The position numbers were made by a program, and so were the translations under genes. From NCBI GenBank assembly GCA_964411125.1, contig CAYPJU010000028.1, positions 1 to 64,000 on the forward strand: DNA of 64,000 nt, given 5' to 3'. The first letter of the stretch is position 1. Each line of letters begins with the position of its first letter. Under the pieces are notes generated by a model. The model was not told the origin of the DNA. It saw nothing but the letters and a program-made list of their open reading frames with translations, and searched no databases. Source of the stretch: JBFIHF01 sp964411125 (GTDB taxonomy: Bacteria; Myxococcota_A; Bradymonadia; Bradymonadales; Bradymonadaceae). Below are positions 53,292 to 61,706 of the stretch, in pieces.

Positions 53292-53728
53292 ACCTCGATG
53301 CCCACTCCATAGCTACGATTCTGCTGGCCACCGACTTCAGCGAGGCGTGCCGAGTTGCCGAGGCGAGAGCCCGCCACATTGCCGAACGCTGCGGCGCGAC
53401 CCTCGTGGTCGTGCACGGCATCGAGCCGATCCGCGGCGTCGAAGAGCACGACTCCGAAGAGTACGACGACTTCTACCGCGAGCTCCTCGACCGCGCCGAA
53501 CGAGAGATGGACGAACGCGCTACACATCTGGGCGCCCGGAACCTCCTCGTCAAGCAGCACATCCGCATCGGGCCGCGCTGGCGTGTCGTGCTCGACGTCG
53601 CCGAAGAAGAGGGCGTCGACCTCATCGTCTGTGGGCGCAAGTCGGCGTCCGAGCCTGTCGACAACACCACCCACCGCATTCTCTTCGCGACGAATCGCTC
53701 GGTCCTCTGCGTACCCCTCGGCGATTGA
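53288..53728 (+). CDS. universal stress protein family
   Basis: A 146-aa UspA-fold protein: strand 1 IATILLATDFSEACRVA, helix RARHIAERCGATLVVVHG, and the C-terminal LDVAEEEGVDLIVCGRK. The nucleotide-binding G-2-G-9-G signature is not complete (IGPRWRVV and CGRKS), so ATP binding is uncertain. The GTG start overlaps the TPR lipoprotein stop; rsmA begins 1 base after its stop. Confidence 0.88.
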   Translation: MNLDAHSIATILLATDFSEACRVAEARARHIAERCGATLVVVHGIEPIRGVEEHDSEEYDDFYRELLDRAEREMDERATHLGARNLLVKQHIRIGPRWRVVLDVAEEEGVDLIVCGRKSASEPVDNTTHRILFATNRSVLCVPLGD

Positions 53729-53729
53729 C

Positions 53730-54557
53730 GTGAATCCTTCCGAACTCCTGCGCCTCTACGGACAGCGCGCCAAGAAGAGCTTTGGGCAGCATTTCCTGAC
53801 CGACTCGGGGCTCCTCGGCCGGATCGTCGATGCGGCCTCGTTGCCCGACCGCGCGCACGTCCTCGAGATCGGGCCCGGCTGCGGAACCCTGACGGCCACG
53901 CTGCTCGAGCGAGGACACACGGTCACCGCGGTCGAGCTCGACCGCGACGCGGCCGCCTTCCTCCGCGAGGAGCTCCAGCCCCGCCACCCGACGCTCGAGG
54001 TCCTCGAAGAGGATGCGTTGGAGTTCGACCTCGACAGGCTCCCCCGCGCGTGTCGCTTCGTCGTCGCCAACCTGCCGTACAACGTCGGCACTCCGATCCT
54101 GTTTCGCCTGCTCGAGGCCGACCGGTTCGAGCGGCTCGCCCTGATGTTTCAAAAGGAAGTCGCCCGCCGACTCGTCGCATCGCCGGGGAATGGCGAGTAC
54201 GGCGCGATGACGCTTCGGGCGGGGCTGTGGGGCGACGCGAAGCTCGCCATGACTCTCAAGCCGGGCGCGTTCACGCCACCACCGTCGGTCGACAGCGCCG
54301 TCGTCGTCTTCGACACGATCCCCGGCGGACGCGATGTCGTCGACCGAGACGCGTTCGTGGAGACCGTCACCGCCGGGTTCGCTACCCGTCGAAAGACGAT
54401 CCGAAACGCGCTGAAAGCTCGATGGGACAGGGACCTCGTCGACGAAGCGCTCCAGGCCGCCGGCGTCGAGCCGAGGACCCGCGCCGAACGATTAGCGTCG
54501 GCGGATTTCGACCGCTTGTCGGCGGCGATTCGCGAACGCGAGCAGGCCGAGAAGTAG
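53730..54557 (+). CDS. rsmA: 16S rRNA dimethyladenosine transferase RsmA (KsgA)
   Basis: A 275-aa SAM-dependent methyltransferase that dimethylates the two adenosines in the 16S helix 45 loop late in 30S assembly. The motifs KKSFGQHFLTD, VLEIGPGCGTLTATLL, the acidic VELDRDAAA, and the catalytic ANLPYNVGTP are all intact, and the C-terminal helical domain is present. A GTG start is needed to give the family length; it is 1 base after the preceding stop. Its 3' end overlaps the convergent matrixin gene by 66 bases. Confidence 0.96.
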   Translation: MNPSELLRLYGQRAKKSFGQHFLTDSGLLGRIVDAASLPDRAHVLEIGPGCGTLTATLLERGHTVTAVELDRDAAAFLREELQPRHPTLEVLEEDALEFDLDRLPRACRFVVANLPYNVGTPILFRLLEADRFERLALMFQKEVARRLVASPGNGEYGAMTLRAGLWGDAKLAMTLKPGAFTPPPSVDSAVVVFDTIPGGRDVVDRDAFVETVTAGFATRRKTIRNALKARWDRDLVDEALQAAGVEPRTRAERLASADFDRLSAAIREREQAEK

Positions 54558-55370
54558 CGCGAGGAAGGGGGCAGGGCGGGACGTTTCGACGCTGCTCGAG
54601 CCCCGGCAACACCCGCCCTGGGAGGTCTCGTCGCCCGGTGCCTCGAAGTAGTCGGGGTAGTCGCCGCACGAATCGCTCTCTCCACCCGGGTAGATCGACA
54701 CCAGCCCCGCGATGTCGTCGGTGTGCAGCGTGCGCTTCTGCGTCTCGCCTTCGGGGGCCCGCCCGAACATCGTCGCGTCGGCGACGTTCGAATGGTCGAG
54801 GCCGAGGAAGTGCCCGACCTCGTGCGTCAACGTGTTCTGCACGTCGACGACCGAGTCGCTGTCCCCCACCGTGAACCGATGGTGTTCGCCGTTCATCTCG
54901 ATGTCGGCGTCGGCGATGACACCCGTGCTCGGGTCGAAAGTCACCGACGTGATCGCGAAGGCGGTGTCGGACGCGTACGGCCAGTCGGTGTCGCGCCACA
55001 TTACGATGTTTGCGTTTCCGCTCTCGTCGCGCGCGCTCGAGTATTCGGCGCGCGAGTCGTTGGTGAGCCCCCCGTACTCGGCCTTGAAGCTGCTCTGGCC
55101 GACGTCGGACCACGTCGCGAAACTCTGGCGCACCGCTTCGAGCACCAGGGGATGGAGCCCGGTACCGTCGCCCGGTACGTCGTCCGTTCCCTCTTCGTTC
55201 ACGTAGAAAACCACGCACGATTTCCCCCACTCGACGGGGAGGGCCACCTCGCCTGGCTGACACGGGAAAGGGCCACCGCTCCCAGTACAGGTCAAGGTCT
55301 GCTCGAATGCCGAGGCGGCGACCGGGATGACAGCAAGGGCGAAGACCGCCCCCGCGAGAGACCACTTCAT
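54492..55370 (-). CDS. secreted matrixin metalloprotease with sorting tail
   Basis: A 292-aa exported zinc protease. Signal peptide to about residue 22 (ASAFEQ); catalytic zinc motif THEVGHFLGLDHS with three His and the Glu, characteristic of matrixins; the C-terminus has GCCRGSSSVETS, a hydrophobic helix (FLALLLGLLAFA) and an Arg-rich end NRRRQAVEIRRR, close to the MYXO-CTERM sorting signal of Myxococcota secreted enzymes. It is the last gene of the minus-strand operon and overlaps the preceding gene as ATGA and rsmA antisense. Confidence 0.9.
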   Translation of the reverse strand: MKWSLAGAVFALAVIPVAASAFEQTLTCTGSGGPFPCQPGEVALPVEWGKSCVVFYVNEEGTDDVPGDGTGLHPLVLEAVRQSFATWSDVGQSSFKAEYGGLTNDSRAEYSSARDESGNANIVMWRDTDWPYASDTAFAITSVTFDPSTGVIADADIEMNGEHHRFTVGDSDSVVDVQNTLTHEVGHFLGLDHSNVADATMFGRAPEGETQKRTLHTDDIAGLVSIYPGGESDSCGDYPDYFEAPGDETSQGGCCRGSSSVETSRPAPFLALLLGLLAFANRRRQAVEIRRR

Positions 55371-55936
55371 TCGGCTGCCGTCTCTGCCTGAACGATGTCG
55401 ACGATGCGTCGCTTGAACTCCACCAGTCGGGACTGCGTGGGCGCCTCGCCGTCGTCGGCCAGGCGTAGCTGGCCGCCCTGTGGGTTGCGGACGACGAGGG
55501 AGCCGGCGTCGAGCTGCGGGCGGATCTTCGCGTCCTCGCCGTCGCCATCGATCGCGTACTTACCCTGTGACAGCCCCGTCACCACGAAGTGCTCGTGCCC
55601 CTTCGGTTGTTCGAGGAAGAGGAGGGCGCGCTCGCCGACACTGAAATGCGGCATTCCGTGCACACGCGTCGCCAGCTTCTCCGTCCGCCCGCCGAGATGG
55701 ATGATCTCGACCTCGTCGGTCGATTCACCTTTCCAGACGTCTTCCACGTCGACGACGATGCGCGTCAGAACGCGGCCGTCGCGTACGAAGGCTTCTGTCG
55801 ACTCCACCTCTCCGACGACGATGCGGTCGGAAGCTTCGATAAGTTGCTCGAGCGTGAGTTTCGCCACCGTCGTCGCGGACGCCACGCCCGCCGAAATCAG
55901 CACCAGCAGAAAAATCAGAGAAGAAACGCGTCTCAT
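55367..55936 (-). CDS. small exported protein, unknown
   Basis: A 189-aa protein with a signal peptide (residues ~1-22, ending in ASATTV). The rest is beta-rich: VAKLTLEQLIEASDRIVVG, TRIVVDVEDVWKGES and HFSVGERALLFLEQPKG, resembling the small secreted domain often found near matrixins in Myxococcota. I do not name it. Its ATG overlaps the preceding lipoprotein stop and its own stop overlaps the matrixin start (ATGA both times), so three proteins are made in one coupled series. Confidence 0.75.
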   Translation of the reverse strand: MRRVSSLIFLLVLISAGVASATTVAKLTLEQLIEASDRIVVGEVESTEAFVRDGRVLTRIVVDVEDVWKGESTDEVEIIHLGGRTEKLATRVHGMPHFSVGERALLFLEQPKGHEHFVVTGLSQGKYAIDGDGEDAKIRPQLDAGSLVVRNPQGGQLRLADDGEAPTQSRLVEFKRRIVDIVQAETAAE

Positions 55937-57687
55937 CGGCACACCTCGGTCGGGGACTCGAACGGATTGTCGTCCGGCGGAAGCTGGACGCCCGGTTCCA
56001 TCCCGGGATCCTCCTCCGCTTCCACTTTGACGTAGTCGATCAGCCGATATTGCAAATCGTGATTTCCCTTGTTGTGATCGCCTGGCGCGCGCAGGTAGTT
56101 GCCCATCGAACGATTCCGGAAAAACCCGTCCTGCACGAAGACGATGAGCTCGCCACCGTCGACCTCCTTGATGCGGGCCACGTCGATCTTCGCCCCTCCG
56201 TCGTCCGCCTGGACGAACGGATCGCCCCAGTCGGAGGTCACTTCCCACAGGTACGGCGGGAAGTCGTCCGGATCGTTGTCTTTGTCTGCGATGTCGGCGC
56301 CGTACGTCGCTATCTCGATATCCCCAAGGCCGATGTAGCTGCTCGTCACCGGGAACGTCTTCCCCTCCACCTTCTGAGGCGACAGGTCGACAGGTTCCTC
56401 GTCCGTGGGCGAGTAGACGTCGTCACCGGCGCGTAGCTCGAACTCGGGCGCGAGCGCCGCGAGGAGTCCCGTCGCCGCCGAAGAGATGTCGTCGGGTTCG
56501 AACGTCACGACCACTTTCTTGCCCGCCTTCAGATACGCGCGGATGTCCTCGATGTCCTCGTCGGAGTACTCCTCCGACGGGTTCATCAGGAAGAGAGCGT
56601 CCTCCTCGTTCTCGAACCGCAGGCTGCCGCGCGTCGTGACCTCCTGGTCGCGGTTGCCGTTCACGAAGAATACCCAGAAGTTCTCCTTCGACGGCTTCCC
56701 TCCCGAGAAGTCCGAGTGCCGCTGGTCCTGACCGATCAACGTCCCTTTCGGGCGCACGTCGCGCAGCGGTTTCTCCGCCTTGTCCTCGTTCTTCGCCGCC
56801 CACTCGAACGAGTTCATCGCGAGCTCGAAGTTGTCCCCGAAGTGCGCCCACGCATCGCCGAAGATGTTCTGGTCCCCGACGACGACGACCCTTCCTTCGC
56901 CGTACTCCACGGCACTCACGACCTCGAGCGGTCCCGATGGTTCGAGCTCCTCGTCGGTCTGTTTCCAGTCGCCGTAGTAACCACCCGTGTCTTCGGGATC
57001 CCAGTAGTCCGCGAAGCTCTCCTCGGACGTCAGCGCCACAGCGCCTTCCTGGTTCTCGGTGACCATCGAACCGCCGGTCTGCAGGCTCACCATCTCGAGG
57101 TCCGCTGCGACCGGATGATCCGTGAAGTTCCACGCCATGATCCAGCCAAGCCCCGCGACGCTGTACTCGGGCGGATAGTCGACCGCGATTGTGTACTCGA
57201 CCCGGATCCCCATCGGCTCGAGAAACGGATTCACCCGCTGCGCGTGCCGGTAGACGTTGGTGTGGTCCACGATGACGAACAGTCCGCCTCCGCCTTCCAC
57301 GAAGTCGAGGATCGCGTCCACCTCGTCGTCACTGAAATCGGGTCGGTCCGAAGAGACCAGGTTGATGAAGAGGACGTCGAAACCCTCCAGGCGTTCTGCG
57401 CTCAATGGCATGCTGCGGATCGAGGTCCAGTTGTACCCCGCCCGCTCGATGTGATCGAAGACCCGCCGAAAGCCGAAGACCCCCTGGTAGCCGAACTCGC
57501 TCTTCGTCAGGACGTAGTCTTCGGGGTTCTGCTTGCGGGAATGGTAATGGTCGGCGAGCACCCACGGCCCGTCGGAGCCACCGATCGGACGCGAGTAACA
57601 TTCTTTTTCGGGGTTCGGGACACACCCGGCCGCGGAGACGGCGATGCTGGAGGCGATCGCCATCAAGAGGGAACGAGAGAACTTCAT
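55933..57687 (-). CDS. large lipoprotein with DUF4350/GldG-like domains
   Basis: A 584-aa lipoprotein, lipobox VSAAGC (Cys22). It carries two glutamine-amidotransferase-like (flavodoxin-type) regions as in DUF4350 and GldG/IFT52-type proteins: FDVLFINLVSSDRPDFSDDE with GGGGLFVIVDHTNVYRHAQR, and DEDIEDIRAYLKAGKKVVVT. No catalytic Cys is evident, so it is likely a binding or structural module. The rest is beta-rich and acidic, with aromatic strands that end near EPGVQLPPDD. It follows a cNMP-binding gene by 16 bases and overlaps the next start by ATGA. Confidence 0.78.
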   Translation of the reverse strand: MKFSRSLLMAIASSIAVSAAGCVPNPEKECYSRPIGGSDGPWVLADHYHSRKQNPEDYVLTKSEFGYQGVFGFRRVFDHIERAGYNWTSIRSMPLSAERLEGFDVLFINLVSSDRPDFSDDEVDAILDFVEGGGGLFVIVDHTNVYRHAQRVNPFLEPMGIRVEYTIAVDYPPEYSVAGLGWIMAWNFTDHPVAADLEMVSLQTGGSMVTENQEGAVALTSEESFADYWDPEDTGGYYGDWKQTDEELEPSGPLEVVSAVEYGEGRVVVVGDQNIFGDAWAHFGDNFELAMNSFEWAAKNEDKAEKPLRDVRPKGTLIGQDQRHSDFSGGKPSKENFWVFFVNGNRDQEVTTRGSLRFENEEDALFLMNPSEEYSDEDIEDIRAYLKAGKKVVVTFEPDDISSAATGLLAALAPEFELRAGDDVYSPTDEEPVDLSPQKVEGKTFPVTSSYIGLGDIEIATYGADIADKDNDPDDFPPYLWEVTSDWGDPFVQADDGGAKIDVARIKEVDGGELIVFVQDGFFRNRSMGNYLRAPGDHNKGNHDLQYRLIDYVKVEAEEDPGMEPGVQLPPDDNPFESPTEVCR

Positions 57688-57703
57688 CGAGATACACCAG
57701 CCG

Positions 57704-58135
57704 TTATTTGAGGACTTTTCCCAGCGTGTCTTTCGCGCGCGCCAGCGTGAGGCCCTCGAGCATCTTTCGGACCTTCTCGTCCGACTCCACGATCTCGAGC
57801 ACCGCCCTTTTGGCGATCGCGAGAACCTCCGCCGAATCCTTCGCCTCGACCGTCGCCGTCGCCGCTTTGCCACTCATCAGCGAAACTTCGCCGAAGTAGG
57901 CTCCACGCCCCAGCGTCTTCAGGTCTACCTCACGATTCAACGAATTGGTCCACACGCGAACATTTCCATTCACCAGGACAAACAGACTCTGCACGGTGCC
58001 ACCCTCTTCGATGATCACCTCGCCGTCCTGATACGTGCGCATCGTAGCGGCATCGATCAAGCGTTGCATGTGATCCTCGGAGAGGTGCTTGAACAGCGGA
58101 GATTCGGCGATCGTCTTCGTGATGGTGTCGCTCAT
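57704..58135 (-). CDS. cyclic-nucleotide-binding domain protein
   Basis: A 143-aa protein that is nearly a single cNMP-binding domain: GEVIIEEGGTVQSLFVLVNG, GRGAYFGEVSLMSGKAATAT, and the C-helix EIVESDEKVRKMLEGLTL. The phosphate-binding Arg of CAP is a Lys or Ala here (GKAATATV), so ligand binding is uncertain. No HTH is present, so it is not a transcription factor. The ATG at 58135 has GGGAG before it; an earlier in-frame start is not supported. It leads the operon with the large lipoprotein. Confidence 0.88.
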   Translation of the reverse strand: MSDTITKTIAESPLFKHLSEDHMQRLIDAATMRTYQDGEVIIEEGGTVQSLFVLVNGNVRVWTNSLNREVDLKTLGRGAYFGEVSLMSGKAATATVEAKDSAEVLAIAKRAVLEIVESDEKVRKMLEGLTLARAKDTLGKVLK

Positions 58136-58235
58136 GGAAGCTCCCTTGCGGTGGTGCACCAAACCTACGCGAAACAGCCCTCGACCGGCAAGCGGCAGGC
58201 CACCGGCCTCCGGACCGCCGGGCTCCGCCCCGGCC

Positions 58236-58261
58236 TGGTCGACCGGTCTGGTCGACCGGCC
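58236..58261 (+). repeat. 13-base tandem repeat
   Basis: CTGGTCGACCGG with T or C last occurs twice in tandem (58236-58248, 58249-58261) in a GC-rich intergenic stretch, with a palindromic GGTCGACC core. The rest of the 268-base gap 58136-58403 shows no gene. Confidence 0.75.
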
Positions 58262-58403
58262 TACGCGCTCACGATCTTGCTGAGATCCAAATTGCGGCTA
58301 CGATCGTTCCTAGGAATGAACGGCGTCTCGCCTTTCGTTATAGTGGTGGCAACTCCGGTCGAAGGGCCGGGGGTCGACAAGGTCAACTCCAGAGGACTCG
58401 TAC

Positions 58404-60266
58404 ATGGCACATTGGACACGAAGAGCCCGGCACGCCGCGGCCCTCGCCGGATTCGGCGCGGTCGTTCTCGCGACCGGAAGTTCGTTCGCCCAAGATTCTA
58501 CGCTCTTGAACCCGGTGGCCGGCGCCGTCGCCGACCCCTTCGCGATCAACCCGATGGACACCGACCCGCTCAAAGACGAGCTGGTCTTCGACGTCGACGA
58601 TTCGATCGCCAACGAGGACGTCATCGCGCTCGCCGCCGAGTGTGGCCTCACCGCCCGTTTGAACAGCACGTACTCCGACGAAGCCAACCTCTTCATCGCC
58701 GACGTGCCCGAAGGGCGAGTGCCCGAATACCTCGAGTGTCTTCAGGCGCACGCGCCCGACGCGGAGTGGCTCGAAGCGGCCGAAGAAAACTTCGAGTACG
58801 CGCTGCTCGGCAAGCCGAATGACCCGCTCTACCAGTTCCAGTGGAACATGAAGCAGGTCAATGCCGAGGATGCGTGGGGAACGTCGACCGGCAAAGACGT
58901 CGTCGTCGCCGTCATCGACACCGGTGTCGCCGTCGAAGAAGACCCCGGCCGCGGCATCATCGCCACCAAAGACCTCGCCGGCACGGCGACCGTCAAGGGC
59001 TACGACTTCGTCGACAACGACGACTTCGCCTGGGACGGGCACGGCCACGGGACGCACGTCGCGGGGACGATCGCTCAGACGACCAACAACAAGTACGGCG
59101 TCGCCGGCCTCGCCTACAACGCCAAGATCATGCCGCTGCGCGTGCTCAACTCGCAGGGCTTCGGCTCGGTCTCCGACATCGCCGATTCGATCCGCTTCGC
59201 CGCCGACAACGGGGCGCAGGTCATCAACATGAGCCTCGGCGGGCCGCTGCCGAGCCTCGTGATGAAGCGCGCCGTCGACTACGCCTACAAGAAGGGTGTG
59301 ACTACCGTCGCCGCCGCCGGCAACGGCGGGCGCAAGGCGCCCAGCTACCCGGCCTCCTACGACCATGTCATTGCAGTCGCCGCGACCCAGTTCGACAAGT
59401 CGACCACCTTCTATTCGCAGTGGGGCTCGTTCGTGGACATCGCGGCGCCGGGCGGTAACACGCGCGTCGACCAGAACGGCGACGGGCGCCCCGACGGCGT
59501 GATGCAGGAGACCCTCAAAGAGGGCAACACCGGCAAGCACGACTTCCTCCTCTACATGGGAACGTCGATGGCGTCGCCCCACGTCGCAGCGGGCGCCGCG
59601 CTCGTCGTCGCCCAGGGGATCACCCACCCCGACAAGGTCGAGGCCGTGCTAAAGAGCACGACCGACGACTCGCAGAAAGATCGGTACAGCGACAAAGAGT
59701 ACGCCGAGCGCTACGGCTCCGGAATCATGCAGGCCGACTCCGCTGCCGAAGCCGCGGCCGCAGGGCAGGGCGGGGTGCGACTCGCGCTCACGTTCCTCCT
59801 CGGGCTGATGGCGTTCGGACGACTGCGTCGCAAAGACCAGCTCGCGCCGATGCCCGGCTCCTCGACCGCGATGATGGCGGGTGCCGCCGTCGTCGCATCG
59901 AGCGGTCTCTTCTTCCTCCCGCTCATCTTCGGTGACGCCGGACTCTTCGGCAGCATCGCCAACGTGGTGGGACGTCCGCTCCCCGAGCTCGACGCCGCGC
60001 TCCTCGGGTTCGGCTACCACCAGAACCCGCTGCTCGCATCCGCGCTCATCCCGCTCGGCGCCGTCTTGACACTCGGTGGTACGAAGAAGCTCCGCTTCCT
60101 CGCCGCCGGACTGGCGCTCGGCTTCGCCGGCTTCTGCTTCGCCGAGTCGTTCATCCTCACGTCCGACGTCCGTTGGATCCCCGGCATGGACATGCTGGAC
60201 CGGATCTGGCTCGCGGCCAACGGCGTGGTCTCGCTCATCCTCGGATACCTCAGCCTGAAGCGCTGA
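58404..60266 (+). CDS. subtilisin-like protease with polytopic C-terminus
   Basis: A 620-aa S8 family serine protease. A signal peptide (~1-29) and an inhibitor-like propeptide (~55-140) precede the catalytic domain with Asp172 (AVIDTG), His215 (HGTHVAG) and Ser388 (GTSMASPH). Then follow five hydrophobic helices, at about 457-473, 488-510, 541-559, 565-585 and 600-617. A protease with a multi-pass C-terminal membrane domain is unusual for the family, which normally ends after the catalytic domain. The product is therefore exported and held in the membrane with the protease outside the cytoplasm. A terminator follows. Confidence 0.9.
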   Translation: MAHWTRRARHAAALAGFGAVVLATGSSFAQDSTLLNPVAGAVADPFAINPMDTDPLKDELVFDVDDSIANEDVIALAAECGLTARLNSTYSDEANLFIADVPEGRVPEYLECLQAHAPDAEWLEAAEENFEYALLGKPNDPLYQFQWNMKQVNAEDAWGTSTGKDVVVAVIDTGVAVEEDPGRGIIATKDLAGTATVKGYDFVDNDDFAWDGHGHGTHVAGTIAQTTNNKYGVAGLAYNAKIMPLRVLNSQGFGSVSDIADSIRFAADNGAQVINMSLGGPLPSLVMKRAVDYAYKKGVTTVAAAGNGGRKAPSYPASYDHVIAVAATQFDKSTTFYSQWGSFVDIAAPGGNTRVDQNGDGRPDGVMQETLKEGNTGKHDFLLYMGTSMASPHVAAGAALVVAQGITHPDKVEAVLKSTTDDSQKDRYSDKEYAERYGSGIMQADSAAEAAAAGQGGVRLALTFLLGLMAFGRLRRKDQLAPMPGSSTAMMAGAAVVASSGLFFLPLIFGDAGLFGSIANVVGRPLPELDAALLGFGYHQNPLLASALIPLGAVLTLGGTKKLRFLAAGLALGFAGFCFAESFILTSDVRWIPGMDMLDRIWLAANGVVSLILGYLSLKR

Positions 60267-60286
60267 CGGCGAGAACGCTCGACCTC

Positions 60287-60320
60287 GAAGGCGGCTCCCC
60301 CGGGGGTCGCCTTCTTTTTT
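60287..60320 (+). terminator. rho-independent terminator after the subtilase
   Basis: Stem GAAGGCG...CGCCTTC (60287-60293 with 60308-60314) with a second C/G-rich stem inside, followed by six T (60315-60320). Confidence 0.88.
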
Positions 60321-60433
60321 GCCCGCGACCGCTCGCACGTCGGGCGCCCGCCCAAAAAAATCGCGGCGCACCTACATCGTGGTACATTTGCTCACCGCGC
60401 AACGGACGCGCGGCTCTAGACACGGAGGTCACG

Positions 60434-60772
60434 ATGAATCTGCGACGACAAGAACGCCTCGACTGCGACATCATCCTGAACAAGGTGGAAGAGGGCTCGA
60501 TGAACATCGCCCGCGCCACCAACATCTCGCTGAGCGGGATGCGAATCCGGCGGCTCCTCGAGCCGTACTTTCAGGGTGAAGGGCCCGTGCGCCTCGAGGT
60601 CGCGCTGCCGGGTGACAGCGAGAGCCCGCTCAACATCGGTGCGCGCAAGGTCTACGACGGCGACGACTACATCGGCGTGAAGTTTACCGACATTTCGCAC
60701 AACCACTTCCTGCGCCTGCGCAATTGGATCCAGGGTCAGGTGCTCCGTAACGAGCTCCCGATGTTCCCCTGA
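60434..60772 (+). CDS. PilZ-domain c-di-GMP-binding protein
   Basis: A 112-aa PilZ protein. The RxxxR motif (RRQERLDCD, residues ~3-11) and the NxSxxG motif (NISLSGMRI, ~31-39) are both present, so it should bind c-di-GMP. The ATG has GGAGG five bases upstream. It stands between two terminators and is thus a single transcription unit. Confidence 0.9.
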   Translation: MNLRRQERLDCDIILNKVEEGSMNIARATNISLSGMRIRRLLEPYFQGEGPVRLEVALPGDSESPLNIGARKVYDGDDYIGVKFTDISHNHFLRLRNWIQGQVLRNELPMFP

Positions 60773-60796
60773 GCTGAGCGCTCCCATCGCTCCGCG

Positions 60797-60822
60797 AGGC
60801 GTCCCGTTCGGGGCGCCTTTTT
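60797..60822 (+). terminator. rho-independent terminator after the PilZ gene
   Basis: An 8-bp stem with a G-T pair (60798-60805 with 60810-60817; loop GTTC) followed by five T (60818-60822). Confidence 0.85.
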
Positions 60823-60879
60823 CGTGTCCGGCCGACGTCGGGCCAAACATGCTCTCCACCGGCGCCGGAATGTCGCATG

Positions 60880-60891
60880 CAACGATCGTTG
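60880..60891. promoter_or_regulatory. palindrome upstream of the first pspA
   Basis: CAACGATCGTTG, a perfect 12-base palindrome, 48 bases before the pspA ATG. A regulator-binding site is possible; no known consensus is matched. Confidence 0.4.
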
Positions 60892-60939
60892 TTGGTGATG
60901 TAGAGTTACGAGACGACTGCCAGATGCCGGGAGAAGACG

Positions 60940-61623
60940 ATGGGAATCTTCGGACGAATGAAGACGCTGCTCAAAGCCAACGTGAACGACCTCGCGTCGA
61001 AGGCCGAGGATCCCGAAAAGGTCCTCAACCAGTTGATCCTCGACATGGAGGACCAGCTCCGAAAAGCCAAGCTGCAGGTCCGCGATGCCATCACCGACCG
61101 TAAGCGGCTCGAGAAGCAGCTCGAGGCGGCGCGCATCGAGGCCGACAAGTGGGAGAAGAAGGCGATGACCGCCGTCGAGGCTGGGCGTGACGACCTCGCG
61201 CGTGAGGCCCTCGGACGAAAGCAGGAGCAAGAGGAGCTCGCCGCAGGCTTCCAGACGAACCTCGAGCAGCAGGCATCGATGGTCGACGACCTGCGTGATT
61301 CGCTGCGGGGCTTGTCGGACAAGATCGAGGAAGCCAAGCGAAAGAAGGCCACGCTGGTCGCTCGCATGAAGCGGATCGAGGCGACGAACGCCACCGAGGG
61401 CACCGTGGCGTCGCTCAACAATACCAGCGCCTTCGACAGCTTCGAGCGCAGCGCCGCGAAGATCGAGGACTTCGAAGCCGAGGTGGAGGCGCACGGCGAG
61501 CTCGCGTCGGACCGGGACGCATCGGATCTCGAGGCGAAGTTCCGGAACATCGAGAAGGGCCATGGCAACGACGACGCCCTCGCCGCACTGAAGGCGAAGA
61601 TGGCGCGTCGCGACGACGACTGA
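60940..61623 (+). CDS. pspA: PspA/Vipp1 (IM30) family membrane-remodelling protein
   Basis: A 227-aa nearly all-helical protein of the ESCRT-III-like PspA/Vipp1 family, which binds stressed inner membranes and keeps the proton gradient. The N-terminal amphipathic MGIFGRMKTLLKANVNDLAS, the DPEKVLNQLILDMEDQL turn of the first hairpin and LARMKRIEATNA-type coiled segments are all characteristic. A second paralogue begins at 63568, so this is the first of a pair that flanks a cNMP-binding gene and a YbjN-like gene. No psp regulator is present. Confidence 0.93.
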   Translation: MGIFGRMKTLLKANVNDLASKAEDPEKVLNQLILDMEDQLRKAKLQVRDAITDRKRLEKQLEAARIEADKWEKKAMTAVEAGRDDLAREALGRKQEQEELAAGFQTNLEQQASMVDDLRDSLRGLSDKIEEAKRKKATLVARMKRIEATNATEGTVASLNNTSAFDSFERSAAKIEDFEAEVEAHGELASDRDASDLEAKFRNIEKGHGNDDALAALKAKMARRDDD

Positions 61624-61646
61624 GTTCGTCTCTCCCCACATCCCGG

Positions 61647-61676
61647 TTGTCGCTTCGCACGGTGCTGGCATAAGAT
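61647..61676 (+). promoter_or_regulatory. candidate promoter of the 61707 gene
   Basis: TTGTCG (61647-61652), 18-base spacer, TAAGAT (61671-61676), 30 bases before the ATG. The -10 and its flank TAAGATGCG recur in front of the 63053 gene. Confidence 0.55.
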
Positions 61677-61706
61677 GCGTGCACTCCCCCATTGCGGCAG
61701 GAACCG

